From assembly GCA_937904325.1 (NCBI GenBank), contig CALGTK010000064.1, forward strand, positions 1-42,099: DNA of 42,099 nt, read 5' to 3'. The notes under the pieces are model-generated. The model was not told the DNA's origin. It was given only the letters and a program-made list of their open reading frames with translations, and ran no database searches. Both the position numbers and the translations under genes were made by a program. How positions within the stretch are numbered: the stretch's first letter is position 1; each line of letters opens with the position of its first letter. This stretch comes from an uncultured Planctomyces sp. (lineage in GTDB: Bacteria > Planctomycetota > Planctomycetia > Planctomycetales > Planctomycetaceae). Of the stretch, positions 24,563-36,396 are shown one piece after another.

Positions 24563-27334
24563 ATGCCTGCACGGAAGATCTTTGCTGCGACGATGATGTA
24601 CCTCGTCGCGATTTCTATTGTCAGCACGACGTCGATTGTCCGAGCTGAAACCAAGCTGGTGACTTCAGTCGAAGGCATCACCGAGTTCGAACTCGATAAC
24701 GGCATGCGAGTGCTGTTGTTTCCAGACGATTCGAAGCCAACTGTCACCGTCAACGTGACTTACTTTGTCGGCTCGCGTCATGAAGGGTACGGTGAAGCCG
24801 GTATGGCTCACCTGCTTGAGCACATGCTTTTCAAGGGGACGCCGACTCATCCCGACGTTCCGAAATCTCTGAAAGACCGAGGAGCTAATTTCAACGGCAC
24901 AACGTGGCTTGACCGAACAAACTACTACGAGACGCTGCCGGGCAATGAGGACAACCTTGAGTTCGCGTTGAAGCTGGAAGCCGACCGCATGATCAACAGC
25001 AATGTGGCCGCCGAAGATCTGGCGACTGAGTTCTCCGTCGTCCGCAGCGAATTTGAGCGCGGCGAGAACAGCCCGACGTCTGTCCTGTGGAAACGAATGG
25101 TTTCCGCGGCATTTCTGTGGCACAACTACGGAAACTCGACGATCGGTAACCGAGCGGACATCGAACGCGTGCCCATCGAAAACCTCCGCAACTTCTACCG
25201 TCGCTATTACCAGCCGGACAACGCGCTGCTGGTCATTGCTGGAAAGTTCGACGGCAAGGAAGCACTGGCGCTGACTGAAAAATATTTTGGATCGATTCCT
25301 CGGCCCGAACGAAAACTCGACAAAACGTACACGCAGGAACCCGCTCAGGACGGCGAACGTTTCGTCACTCTCCGCCGCGTGGGAGAAGTCGCTGCGGTGG
25401 GAGCAGTCTATCACATTCCGGCTGGACCGCATCCGGAGTACCCGGCGATCGACGTTCTGGAGTCCATGCTGACCGCTCAGCCGGCCGGGCGTCTCTACAA
25501 AGAACTTGTCCAGAAGAAACGAGCATCCAGTGTGTCTGGAGCCGCGTTTGCGCTGCACGATCCGGGCATCTTTCTGCTGATTGCTGAAGTTAACAAAGGT
25601 AACGAACCTCGGATCGTGCTGGATTCAATGCTGGACGTTGTTGAAGATTTTGGCGAGTCCGAAATTAGCGAGGAAGACGTCAACCGGGCAAAGCAACGAT
25701 TGCTCAAGCAGTGGGAATTGGCGACGGCCGATTCGCGACGTTTGGCCATTCAGCTTAGTGAATGGGCGGCTCAAGGTGACTGGCGTCTGTACTTCCTCTA
25801 TCGAGACCGATTGGAGAAGGTCGATGTCGAGCAGGTGCAAAGCGTCGCGAAGAAGTACCTTCGCCAGAATAACCGCACGGTTGGTGTCTATCTCCCAATG
25901 AAAGAAGCGAATCGGGTCTCTGTGCCTGAGACGCCGTCGCTTGCCGAGATGATCGGCGATTACAAAGGGAGAAAGGCCGTAGCGGCTGGTGAAGACTTTG
26001 ATGTCTCGCCGGAAAACGTCGAGCAACGGACGGAGCGACTCACCATTAACGGGGGTCTGAAGGTTGCGTTGTTGCCCAAGAAAAATCGAGGCGAAGCCGT
26101 TCAGCTTCGATTGACGCTGCGTTACGGAACGGAAGAAAGTCTGCATGGTCAGGCAACGATCGCCGAGTTTCTTCCATCGTTGATGACGCGAGGAACAAAA
26201 GACCTTGATCGACAGCAGCTTCAAGATGAACTCGATCGAAACTTTGCTCAACTAAGCGGCAGCGGTTCTGCTGGCGAGGCATCATTCTCGCTCAAAACGA
26301 AACGCGGCAATCTGAAACGATCGCTTGAATTACTGGGTGAAGTTCTGCGAAACCCCACGATCCCGGAAAGCGAACTCGAAATTATTCGAAACTCTGCCGT
26401 GACATCGTTGGAGCAAGGTTCGTCGGAGCCAACAGCTCTCGCACAACGAGCCGCCCAGAAACGGATTTCTCCCTACAGGAAAGGCCACCCGCTTTACACG
26501 CCATCAATTCCGGAAGAGATCGAAATGGTTAAAGCGGTCACGGTCGACGATATCAAAAAACTGTATGCGGAATTCCTTAATGGGGCGAATGGAGAACTCA
26601 GCGTCGTCGGTGACTTTGATTCCGAAGCGACGCTCGCACAGATCAAGTCAATCCTCGGTGGCTGGGATTCGAAACAGCCTTATGCTCGGATCAGAAAACG
26701 CGGTCAGCAGAAACTGACGGCCGAAACCGAGGATATCAACACGCCTGACAAGGCCAACGCTATGTACTTTGCAGTGACGTCGTTTCCGATGAAGGACGAT
26801 AATCCGGATTACCCGGCACTTCTGATGGGCAACTACATCTACGGCGGTGGGGCTCTTGCCAATCGCCTGGGAAACCGCGTTCGCCAGAAGGAAGGCCTTT
26901 CTTATGGCATCCGTTCCGGACTTTCGGTTTCGTCGCTTGATGAACGTTCGGTTTTCTACACGTACGCGATCTGCAACCCGGCTAACATGAAAAAGGTTAA
27001 AGCCGCGATCCGAGAAGAACTCAATCTGCTTCGAGCCGAAGGCGTCACTGAAGAGGAACTTGCCTCAGCCAAGCAAGGCTGGCTGCAAAGTCAGGCGGTG
27101 GCCCGAGGAAGTGACGCAACGTTGGTTGGAACTCTCAGCAGTACTGCACGAGCTGAACGGTCGATGGAGTACTACAGCGGTCTTGAAACAAAGGTCCGCT
27201 CTGTTACAACCGAGCAGGTTCTGGAAGTCGTGCAGAAGTATCTGGACCCCGAACGAATCGTCACCGTCGCTGCGGGGGATTTTGAAAAAGCAGCGAAGGA
27301 CGCCGAGGGATCGTCTGAAAAATCCAAAGACTGA
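24563..27334 (+). CDS. Secreted M16-family (pitrilysin-type) zinc protease, two-domain
   Basis: A 923-residue protein with a signal peptide ending near residue 28 (IVRAETK). The first M16 domain has the inverted zinc motif H-x-x-E-H (His83, Glu86, His87 in MAHLLEHMLFKG) and the distal glutamate near residue 163 (VVRSEFERGENSP). The second half (from about residue 480) repeats the fold with no H-x-x-E-H, as in the inactive second domain of the family, and contains the conserved RVRQKEGLSYGIRS block. It is predicted to degrade peptides in the periplasm. It sits 140 bp after the TPR gene and may be cotranscribed with it. Confidence 0.92.
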   Translation: MPARKIFAATMMYLVAISIVSTTSIVRAETKLVTSVEGITEFELDNGMRVLLFPDDSKPTVTVNVTYFVGSRHEGYGEAGMAHLLEHMLFKGTPTHPDVPKSLKDRGANFNGTTWLDRTNYYETLPGNEDNLEFALKLEADRMINSNVAAEDLATEFSVVRSEFERGENSPTSVLWKRMVSAAFLWHNYGNSTIGNRADIERVPIENLRNFYRRYYQPDNALLVIAGKFDGKEALALTEKYFGSIPRPERKLDKTYTQEPAQDGERFVTLRRVGEVAAVGAVYHIPAGPHPEYPAIDVLESMLTAQPAGRLYKELVQKKRASSVSGAAFALHDPGIFLLIAEVNKGNEPRIVLDSMLDVVEDFGESEISEEDVNRAKQRLLKQWELATADSRRLAIQLSEWAAQGDWRLYFLYRDRLEKVDVEQVQSVAKKYLRQNNRTVGVYLPMKEANRVSVPETPSLAEMIGDYKGRKAVAAGEDFDVSPENVEQRTERLTINGGLKVALLPKKNRGEAVQLRLTLRYGTEESLHGQATIAEFLPSLMTRGTKDLDRQQLQDELDRNFAQLSGSGSAGEASFSLKTKRGNLKRSLELLGEVLRNPTIPESELEIIRNSAVTSLEQGSSEPTALAQRAAQKRISPYRKGHPLYTPSIPEEIEMVKAVTVDDIKKLYAEFLNGANGELSVVGDFDSEATLAQIKSILGGWDSKQPYARIRKRGQQKLTAETEDINTPDKANAMYFAVTSFPMKDDNPDYPALLMGNYIYGGGALANRLGNRVRQKEGLSYGIRSGLSVSSLDERSVFYTYAICNPANMKKVKAAIREELNLLRAEGVTEEELASAKQGWLQSQAVARGSDATLVGTLSSTARAERSMEYYSGLETKVRSVTTEQVLEVVQKYLDPERIVTVAAGDFEKAAKDAEGSSEKSKD

Positions 27335-27511
27335 AATCGATTGGGTGCTTGGGGATGGCATGCCGAGCGAGGTGCGGTGTGCCGTCACCGGTACCGGTCA
27401 GTTGGTGTGCCGCAGAAAAAATCGCCAACGTTTCGATCGAAATACCAGGCGTTGCAGAAACAAATTGACGGTCGATTGCCACAAAATCTTCAGGTGAGAT
27501 TCGATTTTACA

Positions 27512-27967
27512 ATGAAGACTCCTCAACAGTGGATCATGGTCGGAGCGACCCTTGCCGCATTGGCGGTAGTGTTTGGAGCGTTCGGTGCGCACGGCCTGGA
27601 ACCTCGACTGAATGCCGTTTATGGCGACCAGGAGAAGTCGATTGCAGGTCATACAGTCCCCGCGACGTACAAGTATTTCCAGGATTTCAGGACGGGGGCC
27701 GAGTATCATATGTACCATGCTCTTGGGTTGCTGGCACTTGGTATCGCCGCGGGCCAACATGCTGAAACTCGCAGGAGCCACCGGATCGCCGCGTGGTGTT
27801 TTCTGTTGGGCATCGTTTTGTTTTCCGGAAGCCTCTATGTGCTCGTTCTGTCTGGAATGCGCTGGCTCGGAGCGATCACCCCGATCGGTGGTACGCTGAT
27901 GATTGTTGGATGGATTGCTTTTGCCATTGGGGCCACAAGTTTGAAGCAGCCGGCGTCGCCGGACTGA
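27512..27967 (+). CDS. DUF423 family membrane protein
   Basis: A 151-residue protein from the ATG at 27512; the frame is open further upstream but without homology. It opens with a membrane helix (IMVGATLAALAVVFGAFGAHGL), whose GAFGAHGL is the DUF423/YgdD signature. YHMYHALGLLALGI and CFLLGIVLFSGSLYVLVLSG are further helices, and ITPIGGTLMIVGW is the last. Four helices are predicted. An insertion after the first helix (about residues 35-55) is longer than in small DUF423 proteins. The function of the family is unknown. Confidence 0.88.
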   Translation: MKTPQQWIMVGATLAALAVVFGAFGAHGLEPRLNAVYGDQEKSIAGHTVPATYKYFQDFRTGAEYHMYHALGLLALGIAAGQHAETRRSHRIAAWCFLLGIVLFSGSLYVLVLSGMRWLGAITPIGGTLMIVGWIAFAIGATSLKQPASPD

Positions 27968-28083
27968 ACCGAGTTCCTGATTGGGAGATCGATGCTTGCG
28001 GTCACCAATCGTCCGATGGTTCCATTCAGTTGTCGTGTTTGTTTATGATCGCACATGCGGTTGCACGAGAGTCGGTTCTCGGT

Positions 28084-28151
28084 CTACCAACTCAGAAACG
28101 CTACCAACTCAGAAACGCTACCAACTCAGAAACGCTACCAACTCAGAAACG
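28084..28151. repeat. 17-bp tandem repeat, four perfect copies
   Basis: CTACCAACTCAGAAACG repeats four times without mismatch (28084-28100, 28101-28117, 28118-28134, 28135-28151). The period is not a multiple of three and no convincing gene covers it, so it is probably non-coding. It ends 19 bp before the start of the small membrane protein at 28171. Perfect identity of the copies points to recent slippage or expansion. Confidence 0.9.
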
Positions 28152-28170
28152 GTCAGCACGCGAGCCAGTG

Positions 28171-28398
28171 ATGCAGCGAATTAACGGCGTATTTCGACAT
28201 GTTGCTGCGATGCTTCTGTTTTCCATCCTGATGGTGCTCAGTATGGATACGTTTGCTGCCGATGGACTGCTGGCTCAACCACCGACACCGGTTTCGAATG
28301 TTGTTTCAGGTCGCAGTTTTACGGTCGAAATCGGTATTGTTGTCGTCATGTTTGGCGGAGCTTTGTTTGCCGTTTGCCGATCCAGCAACCGCACGTAA
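28171..28398 (+). CDS. Small secreted/membrane hypothetical protein
   Basis: A 75-residue frame from the ATG at 28171. A hydrophobic leader (VAAMLLFSILMVLSMDTFAADG) with an AxA-like cleavage point is followed by a short linker, a second hydrophobic segment (IGIVVVMFGGALFAVC) and a basic tail (RSSNRT). This positive-inside ending supports a real small membrane protein. No family is recognised. It ends 37 bp before the fabF-like gene, so it may be translated from the same message. The tandem repeat lies in its leader. Confidence 0.55.
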   Translation: MQRINGVFRHVAAMLLFSILMVLSMDTFAADGLLAQPPTPVSNVVSGRSFTVEIGIVVVMFGGALFAVCRSSNRT

Positions 28399-28435
28399 AT
28401 CACCAGTCCCGTAGAACTCAGGCTGGTCGCTTCCG

Positions 28436-29731
28436 ATGTCCGGACGAAACCGAGTACTCATTACGGGAATCGGAGTCGTCAGTCCGCTGGGAAATCGCGA
28501 AGAATTCTGGCGACGACTGATTGCTGGGGAAACGGCGACGCGTCGTCTGGTACCCGAGCACCGGGACCGGGAATTCTGGCCTATCGAGTCTTGCGGTGCC
28601 GCGGCAGTCGCATCGAAAAGCCTGTCCACGACCCTGCAGACTATGTCGCGTGCTGAGTTGATTCCGCTGCTGGCCGAGCCAGCGATCGCTCACGCACTGG
28701 CTGCTTCGCTTGAAGCTGTTGCTGATGCCGGGCTTCAAATTGACATGGAAGGCAGGCTTGCCGTAAACCGAGGACGTGCAGGGTGCGTCATCGGGACAAG
28801 CAAAGGCGGCGTTCGTACGCTGCATGAGTTGATGCTCTTGGAACGTGATCGTGGAATGCCGATCTCGAAAGAGAAAGTCGTTGCGGGCAACTGGTGGCCG
28901 ATGATCGCTCCTTCCGGTCCGGCTTCGAGCGTTTCGGCTTTGATTGGAACTGAAGGGCCGTTGCTTTCGCCGGTCGCCGCTTGCGCCACAGGATTGATGA
29001 GTCTTGTCAGAGCCGCCGAGCTCATTCAGTGCGGAATGTGTGATGTCGTCATTGCGGGTAGCTCGGATGCTTCGCTGTCACCGGCGATCGTTGCTTCGTT
29101 TCGGAAGCTCGGCGTTCTTTCGAAACGTCATGATGATCCTGAGTCTGCGATTCGACCGTTCGACAAAGATCGAGACGGCTTCTTCGTCGGCGAGGGGGCT
29201 GGCGTGTTTGTTCTCGAGTCGGAAGAACACGCTCGCCAGCGTGGAGCAACTCCGTATGCAGAGTGGTTGATGGGCGGTATGGTTGCTGACACGTTTGCCA
29301 TGACGAAACTTTCTGACAACCCGGAAGCTCTGTCCTGGCTCATTTCCGATGTGCTGCGGAGAAGCGAACTCGTTTCAAGTGACATCGACTATCTGAGTCT
29401 CCACGGGACGGCGACTCGCATGAACGATGTCTGCGAAATGCGAGCCATCAACAAGTCGTTCGGCGATGCCCGGCATCAACTGGCTGGATCAAGCATTAAA
29501 GGAGCAATCGGCCACCTGCTCGGTGCCGCCGGCAGCGTCGAATTTGCGGCGATGCTCCTGTCGATTCGCGACGGGGTATTGCCTCCCACCGCCAATCTGC
29601 GGAATCCGGAAAACGAATTCGAAATCAACCTTGTCCCAAACGAATCGCAACAGCGATCGGTCCATCATGCCATGAAATTTTCGCTCGGTTTTGGGGGGCA
29701 TTTGGTCGCAGCCGCTGTTCGCAATTGCTGA
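28436..29731 (+). CDS. fabF: Beta-ketoacyl-ACP synthase (FabF/KAS II-like)
   Basis: A 431-residue condensing enzyme that joins malonyl-ACP to an acyl chain with loss of CO2. The Cys-His-His triad is intact: Cys183 in [13 protein letters not shown], His323 in [11 protein letters not shown], and His360 in [26 protein letters not shown] at the start and [13 protein letters not shown] at the end are typical of FabF. No acpP, fabD or fabG is adjacent, so this could be either a fatty-acid enzyme or a ketosynthase for a special lipid. The WW motif near residue 153 differs from common FabF sequences. Confidence 0.88.
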   Translation: MSGRNRVLITGIGVVSPLGNREEFWRRLIAGETATRRLVPEHRDREFWPIESCGAAAVASKSLSTTLQTMSRAELIPLLAEPAIAHALAASLEAVADAGLQIDMEGRLAVNRGRAGCVIGTSKGGVRTLHELMLLERDRGMPISKEKVVAGNWWPMIAPSGPASSVSALIGTEGPLLSPVAACATGLMSLVRAAELIQCGMCDVVIAGSSDASLSPAIVASFRKLGVLSKRHDDPESAIRPFDKDRDGFFVGEGAGVFVLESEEHARQRGATPYAEWLMGGMVADTFAMTKLSDNPEALSWLISDVLRRSELVSSDIDYLSLHGTATRMNDVCEMRAINKSFGDARHQLAGSSIKGAIGHLLGAAGSVEFAAMLLSIRDGVLPPTANLRNPENEFEINLVPNESQQRSVHHAMKFSLGFGGHLVAAAVRNC

Positions 29732-29895
29732 CAACCTGCCGTAGATCATCCCAAAGTTGTCCATGCGGGAATCCGCAGTTTCCGACTGGTCAGATCGCCA
29801 ATTTGCTCCAACAATCAGGTATTGAAGCGGGGAAGAGCTCTGCTCGGACGTCAGATTTGGGTGTTCAACGTGGCAATGGCCAGGAGATTGGTAAC

Positions 29896-30519
29896 GTGAA
29901 TGATCTTGTTGTTGCGATCACCGGAGCAAGCGGTTCTGCGTACGCGGTGCGTTTACTGGAAGTTCTGGCCGCTGCTGGTCGAAGCGTACATCTGGTGGTC
30001 AGCCCGGCGGGGCAACAGGTCATCGGGCATGAACTCGGGCTGAAGATCGATCCTGCGAAATTTTCGATCGAGCAGCTCTTGCCGGACTTCGATACTTTGG
30101 AAGCTGGAAACGGCGGGCGTGTTCAATTTCACGGTTATCGAGATTTCTCGGCGGGCATTGCGAGCGGCTCGTTTCATACTGACGGGATGGTCATCTGCCC
30201 GTGTTCAATGGGGACGTTGGCCGCCGTTTCGCAGGGGCTCTCGCAGAACCTGATTCATCGCGCGGCGGACGTGCATCTTAAAGAGCGTCGCAAACTAATT
30301 GTCGTCCCGCGTGAGACTCCGTTGGGCGCCATTCAGCTTTCGAATATGAAAACGCTGGCGGATGCAGGAGCGGTAATTCTGCCGGCAATGCCAGGATTCT
30401 ATAACCAGCCGCAGTCGATCGATGATCTCGTCAACTTTGTTGTCGCCCGGATCTGCGATCAGCTTGGAGTCGAGCAGGATCTCACGAAACGTTGGGGCAA
30501 TCAGAGTATCGAGCTGTGA
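29896..30519 (+). CDS. ubiX: Flavin prenyltransferase UbiX
   Basis: About 207 residues from the GTG at 29896, the start that aligns with the UbiX N-terminus ([23 protein letters not shown]); AGGAG lies about 11 nt upstream. UbiX attaches a dimethylallyl group to FMN to make the prenylated cofactor of UbiD decarboxylases. Visible family marks are the flavin-binding [45 protein letters not shown], and [14 protein letters not shown]. No ubiD is in the window. The long 5' frame upstream of the GTG is not conserved and is not included. It converges with the gene at 30583. Confidence 0.92.
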   Translation: MNDLVVAITGASGSAYAVRLLEVLAAAGRSVHLVVSPAGQQVIGHELGLKIDPAKFSIEQLLPDFDTLEAGNGGRVQFHGYRDFSAGIASGSFHTDGMVICPCSMGTLAAVSQGLSQNLIHRAADVHLKERRKLIVVPRETPLGAIQLSNMKTLADAGAVILPAMPGFYNQPQSIDDLVNFVVARICDQLGVEQDLTKRWGNQSIEL

Positions 30520-30582
30520 GATTTCTCACAGCGATCCGGGTTTGCCGCAAAGAAGCTCAGGAAACGGGCTGACGGCGGAGTG

Positions 30583-31179
30583 TTACTCTTTCTTGATTTC
30601 TGGCTCGGACTGTTTTGAAGGAACGACCCTCCGGGGCGGATTCGCAAGCCGCTGCTTCTTGAATTCAGCAGTTTCGATCTTACCGAACATCAGGCCGCCG
30701 GCCTTGCCATGTTGCCAGGTACCCGCGTACCGGTTTCCGTGAAACATCAAGCGGGCCGAGTAGGTGCCCATTCCGGCGATGGTGAACTCTTCCAGCGTGA
30801 GCACCGCGGTCTTACCAGCCCAGAGTACTTTCATTGTGAGAGGCAGTGGCACTCCCTTGTGAACATAAACGAACAGCCAGAAATCGTCTTTGACTTTGTT
30901 AACCGTTGCCAGTTCGTAGCGATCAGGCCTCAGGAGCTGTGCCGGATCGACAGGCTGATCAGAATCGGTTGTGAAGTTTCCGACGAGTGTCGCACCCGTC
31001 AGCAGTTTTGAAAAATCAGCTTCTGCTTTTTGGCGAACGGCGTTTGCCTGTTCAGTAGTTGCTGGCTTAGAGGGTTGTGGCCTGTCGTCAGGCTTTGGGG
31101 AATCGCCGTCCTGGGCCCACACCGGCACGGCAGAAAGGGCGATTGTCAGGATCGTCGTAAGCATCGTCAGTCTGTTCAT
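30583..31179 (-). CDS. Secreted hypothetical protein
   Basis: About 198 residues from the ATG at 31179; a TTG at 31188 with GAGGA 6 nt upstream is an equally good start. A signal peptide (MNRLTMLTTILTIALSAVPVWA) precedes a Pro/Asp/Lys-rich spacer. The mature part reads as a small beta-rich domain (YELATVNKVKDDFWLFVYVHKG, FTIAGMGTYSARLMFHGNRYAGTWQHG, GGLMFGKIE), ending in a Lys/Glu tail. Small planctomycete secreted proteins of this form are common, but no family function is known to me. Confidence 0.75.
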   Translation of the reverse strand: MNRLTMLTTILTIALSAVPVWAQDGDSPKPDDRPQPSKPATTEQANAVRQKAEADFSKLLTGATLVGNFTTDSDQPVDPAQLLRPDRYELATVNKVKDDFWLFVYVHKGVPLPLTMKVLWAGKTAVLTLEEFTIAGMGTYSARLMFHGNRYAGTWQHGKAGGLMFGKIETAEFKKQRLANPPRRVVPSKQSEPEIKKE

Positions 31180-31985
31180 AACACGCAATTCCCGTCCTCA
31201 GGATTCGTTTCTCAAAACTTGAATTCGCGGTCATTCTGGCACGCAGGCGACTGTTCAAACCGAAAGTTCAAGGCCTTGTGCAACAAATCCGTCAACTTTA
31301 GAAGACAGCGACCGTTGCCGGTTCGTTGGTAAGAAATGGATCGTACGCCGCGACGCTCTCGTCAGCAAAGGAAGTGCCAATTGTCAATAATTTGACCGTT
31401 TGCCGTAGCGACAGGCAAAACCGGACGCAAGCGGATTTCGGACATTTTCAAAACGCTGGGAAGAATGTGCGTAGACGGTCCAGAGGATCGTGGTAGCATC
31501 GCGAAATACGGATCTCCGGAACGAATGCCGGTTCTCTCACGGAAAGAAAGGACTCTGCCGATGAGAAAGCTTCCCGCAGCTTTTGCTGTATTCCGTATCC
31601 AACCCCCTGCTGAATTTTCCGCATGTCGCCAATTGATTTTTGACCGGCGAACACCTTGTGGCGGATGTCTGTCTTCATTTGAAGGTTCGCTCTATTGCTC
31701 CAGAACGTCGTTCGGAGTGTCCCTAATCGCGGCTCTGACTCTATTATTCTGTCCGAGGTCGGGCGTCTATTCAGATGTTGATTCCCAAGCCTGGTTATCC
31801 GGAGTGGGAAAACTCTGTCACGTTTTCTGTAAGCTTGACCAAAAGATGGGCCTCGCAGCGTTGCGAAACCCGTCTAAAAACGAACAATCGACGTAATGGC
31901 TTATTGGCCTTCCGAATCATAATCCACTGCGCATAACCGCGACCGGATGTGCGGACAGGACGTTTTTCAAGGAAAGGGTATCACC
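31180..31985. other. Long leader region upstream of rpoD
   Basis: About 800 bp with no convincing gene. A 143-codon plus-strand frame at 31465-31896 has no recognisable family and poor start context. TTTGCC at 31399 and GGCAAA at 31414 can pair as a small hairpin. The region probably carries the sigma-factor promoter, but I could not place it with confidence. Confidence 0.4.
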
Positions 31986-33689
<1,704 letters not shown>

Positions 33690-33711
33690 GAGTCGGTCAG
33701 TGACCAAATTT

Positions 33712-33750
33712 AAGGCGGCGTTTCATTAGAAACGCCGCCTTTATTTTTTT
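33712..33750 (+). terminator. Rho-independent terminator of rpoD
   Basis: AAGGCGGCGTTTC (33712-33724) pairs perfectly with GAAACGCCGCCTT (33729-33741) around a 4-nt ATTA loop, followed by TATTTTTTT. It begins 22 bp after the rpoD stop. Confidence 0.95.
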
Positions 33751-33875
33751 AACACCGAGTTCTGACTAACGGAATCAGAGTAATCGCTGGAGTCAGCACC
33801 CAGAAACATTCCTCAGTCTTGCTGCATAGCCGGGCGGCGAAATAGTTGGTCCCGATTGTTGCGAGGTACGAACGC

Positions 33876-34259
33876 GTGGCGGCACTTCCAACCACATCAG
33901 TCGCCGCGTCGGCTGGGACTCTGCTTACTGACGTAATTGAAACTTGTACTCGTCGGTGGCAAGAGGAAATCGGTCCGGCCAGTCGGCAGATCGGTTGGCA
34001 GGAACAATTGTCTCGCTCGGTTCGACATTTACGAGATCAGGCCGCGGGTCACTGTGAAGTTACGGAACTCCGTCACCACCATGCCATGATCTGCGTCGCT
34101 TCATTCCTGACCGAATGCCGATCGATTCGAGAGCTGGTGCAGTTTCACCACGGTAGAGTTCCAAACTACCTCGTTCCGCCGAAAAATTGGGTCCAGGTCG
34201 CGAAATCAGCCAAGGTGCTGTTGGTGCATCAACAGCATGATCATGATGGATCTTCATGA
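33876..34259 (+). CDS. Hypothetical protein, weakly supported
   Basis: A frame of 127 codons from a GTG at 33876, which has GAGG about 9 nt upstream; a TTG at 33846 would add ten residues. The chain is soluble, with a histidine-rich middle (ELRHHHAMICVASF) and a C-terminal half reading RELVQFHHGRVPNYLVPPKNW, then VAKSAKVLLVHQQHDHD. I recognise no family. It lies in a gap after the rpoD terminator. Codon use is not obviously unlike its neighbours, so it may be real, but there is no independent support. Confidence 0.35.
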   Translation: MAALPTTSVAASAGTLLTDVIETCTRRWQEEIGPASRQIGWQEQLSRSVRHLRDQAAGHCEVTELRHHHAMICVASFLTECRSIRELVQFHHGRVPNYLVPPKNWVQVAKSAKVLLVHQQHDHDGSS

Positions 34260-34643
34260 GATCAAACCAGCAAACACTGGCACATCCAGTGAAAGGATCG
34301 TTTAGTGAGTCTCATCCGTCTCGTACACACCTGTCAACTTGTGACGCTTAAGTCCGTCTCGTTGACAATTCCGGGATTTCGTCGACAAATCCAAAGTCTG
34401 CTGGAGTTGCCTGTACATCAAAGAGTCTATGTCGATACAGACAATCGTGATGCTGAGTCCAGTATCAGCAGCTTGCGCATTCGCCTTCTGATGTCCGAAG
34501 AATCCGGCCACGAAAACTGACATGGGAAATCCAAATACCTGCAGCCATTTCAGATCGGGCCTGCCCATTCTGCGACACCAATTCGAAATAGTGACAATTC
34601 AGTCAGTATTCGGATTCACGCGGATGACGCATTGCCGACTCGG
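34260..34643. other. Gap before the sulfatase, one doubtful short frame
   Basis: 384 bp. A 71-codon frame starts at a GTG at 34305 with AAGGA 8 nt upstream and ends at 34520, but its product has no recognisable features. Nothing else is seen, and there is no clear terminator for the minus-strand sulfatase. Confidence 0.35.
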
Positions 34644-36098
34644 TTAATCCTGTGGTCGCCATGGTGTCGCACTTTCTGGCGACTTTGCCTGGAGAAACTT
34701 TGCGTCGACGTTTTCGTACCAGTTGTGGAGCCGGGTTCTCATTGACGCGACCTGGTCTGGCATTGATGCAGCCAGGTCGTTGCGTTCGCCGATGTCGGAT
34801 TTCAGGTTGTATAGATGCGACTGACCGTCTTCGAAGCGTTCGATCAGTTTGTAATCACCGATTCGGATGGCTCCACCAGGGATTCCGCCCTGATTGGAGT
34901 AGTGCGGGTAGTGCCAGAACAGGGCGTCTCGAGCGACAGTCTTATCGCCACTCAGCAACGGAACGAGGCTTTTGCCGTCGAGATGCTGTTCCGACTTCAG
35001 GCCGATTCCGGCCAGGTCCAGGATTGTTGGGTAGAAGTCCGTACTGATGACTGGTGTGTCGCAGACGTTGCCCGACTTTGAGACTCCCGGAGCACGAATC
35101 AGGAACGGTTCGCGGATTCCGCCTTCGTACAGCCATCCTTTGCCGCCTCGCAGTGGAAGGTTCGAAGTCGGAGAGCCTTCCGATGTTGCCAGGCCACCGT
35201 TGTCCGAAGTGAAGCAGATCACGGTGTTGTCGTAGAGGTTCAGTTCTTTCAGTCGATCCATGATACGTCCGACAGCAGTGTCCATGCTCTCGACCATTGC
35301 GGCGTACGTTGCATGTTTCTGCAGAATGCGAACCCGGCGTGCTTTAGCTCCGGGCCAAACCTGTTCATCTTCAGCGAACTCAGGCTGACCTGCCAGTGCT
35401 TCGGCTTTCTTACGGTACTTGGCAATCAAATCCTTCGGAGCCTGCAAAGGAGTGTGCACCGTGTAGAACGCCAGGTAGCAGAGAAACGGATCGTCTTTGA
35501 ATTCGCCAATCTGGCGAATGACTTCATCGGTAAGACGTCTGGTCAGATGCTCGCCCTGTGATCCATCTTTCAGCCGAGGATTGAAATACGGAGAGAAGTA
35601 GTTGCGAGGGGCCCCTCTGGCATGCCCTCCAAAATTCAGGTCAAAGCCCTGTTGCTCTGGCCAGAATTCCTCGGTCGGGCCAAGATGCCATTTGCCAAAG
35701 AATGCTGTTCGATATCCCGCTTCTTTCAAAGCTTCAGCGACCGTCATTTCACTGAGCGGCATGTGATTGTTTAACGGAGCTGGCTTAAATCTGCCCTGAC
35801 GTTTTCCGCTGAAGAAGTTGGTCGCGTCAACTCGCGATGGATACTTGCCCGTCATAATGCTGTAGCGAGTCGGACTGCAGACAGGATTAGCAGCATAGCC
35901 GTTCGTGAATCGGACACCCTCACGAGAGAGCTGGTCAACATTGGGTGTTTCGTAGAACGTGGCTGGATTATTCGCACCAATGTCCATGTAACCCAGATCG
36001 TCGACCAGGATGAACACGAAGTTTGGTCGCTTTGCAGCTTCGGCAAACATTGGCACTGCAAGAACAAACCAGGTACTTAGCAGCAAAAAGCAACGCAT
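34644..36098 (-). CDS. Secreted type I sulfatase (arylsulfatase family)
   Basis: A 484-residue protein with a signal peptide ending near residue 21 (PMFAEAAKRPN). Type I sulfatases hydrolyse sulfate esters with a formylglycine made from a cysteine in the C-x-P-x-R motif. Here it is Cys74 in NPVCSPTRYSIMTGKYPSR, fully intact. The metal site Asp33-Asp34 in FILVDDLGYMDIGAN and the FTSDNGG block are present, and GKWHLG occurs in the usual place. The substrate is not determined; sulfated algal glycans are the usual planctomycete target (inference). A formylglycine-generating enzyme is needed in trans and is not in the window. Confidence 0.93.
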   Translation of the reverse strand: MRCFLLLSTWFVLAVPMFAEAAKRPNFVFILVDDLGYMDIGANNPATFYETPNVDQLSREGVRFTNGYAANPVCSPTRYSIMTGKYPSRVDATNFFSGKRQGRFKPAPLNNHMPLSEMTVAEALKEAGYRTAFFGKWHLGPTEEFWPEQQGFDLNFGGHARGAPRNYFSPYFNPRLKDGSQGEHLTRRLTDEVIRQIGEFKDDPFLCYLAFYTVHTPLQAPKDLIAKYRKKAEALAGQPEFAEDEQVWPGAKARRVRILQKHATYAAMVESMDTAVGRIMDRLKELNLYDNTVICFTSDNGGLATSEGSPTSNLPLRGGKGWLYEGGIREPFLIRAPGVSKSGNVCDTPVISTDFYPTILDLAGIGLKSEQHLDGKSLVPLLSGDKTVARDALFWHYPHYSNQGGIPGGAIRIGDYKLIERFEDGQSHLYNLKSDIGERNDLAASMPDQVASMRTRLHNWYENVDAKFLQAKSPESATPWRPQD

Positions 36099-36325
36099 CA
36101 GAAGATCACTCCGGAAAGGAATCGAGAATCAGGCAAAGAACGTCTTCCGAGTGATATGGCCTCCGGCGAGGCATCGCAACTGGGCAAGAGAGCGAAAGCC
36201 GCTTCCGATTTGAGTAGCCGGAGTCGCAAGACGTCGGGCAGGAGCGGATGCTTAACTATCGAATTCCTGTGAATCCGTGGCGTCAACGTCGTTGTAAAGA
36301 GCGTTTACCACTCGACGAGGGCACG

Positions 36326-36372
36326 AAAAAGCCCTGAATGACTGGCATTCCTGCCGAGTCATTCAGGGCTTT
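36326..36372 (-). terminator. Long hairpin terminator of the propeller gene pair
   Basis: AAAGCCCTGAATGACT (36328-36343) pairs perfectly with AGTCATTCAGGGCTTT (36357-36372). The loop itself can pair further (GGCA with TGCC). Read on the minus strand the stem is followed by TTTTTC, which fits termination 25 bp after the stop of the 36397-38127 gene. Confidence 0.9.
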
Positions 36373-36396
36373 CAATTTATTGGTTACCGCTGTCGA

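Noticed and set aside
28084-28151. CRISPR array
   Set aside because: The 17-bp units are directly adjacent with no spacers, and there are no cas genes.
31465-31896. 143-codon plus-strand frame upstream of rpoD
   Set aside because: No recognisable domain or signal peptide, weak start context, and composition typical of a chance frame.
34305-34520. 71-codon frame with GTG start
   Set aside because: The ribosome binding site is plausible but the product has no recognisable feature; kept only as a note in the gap entry.
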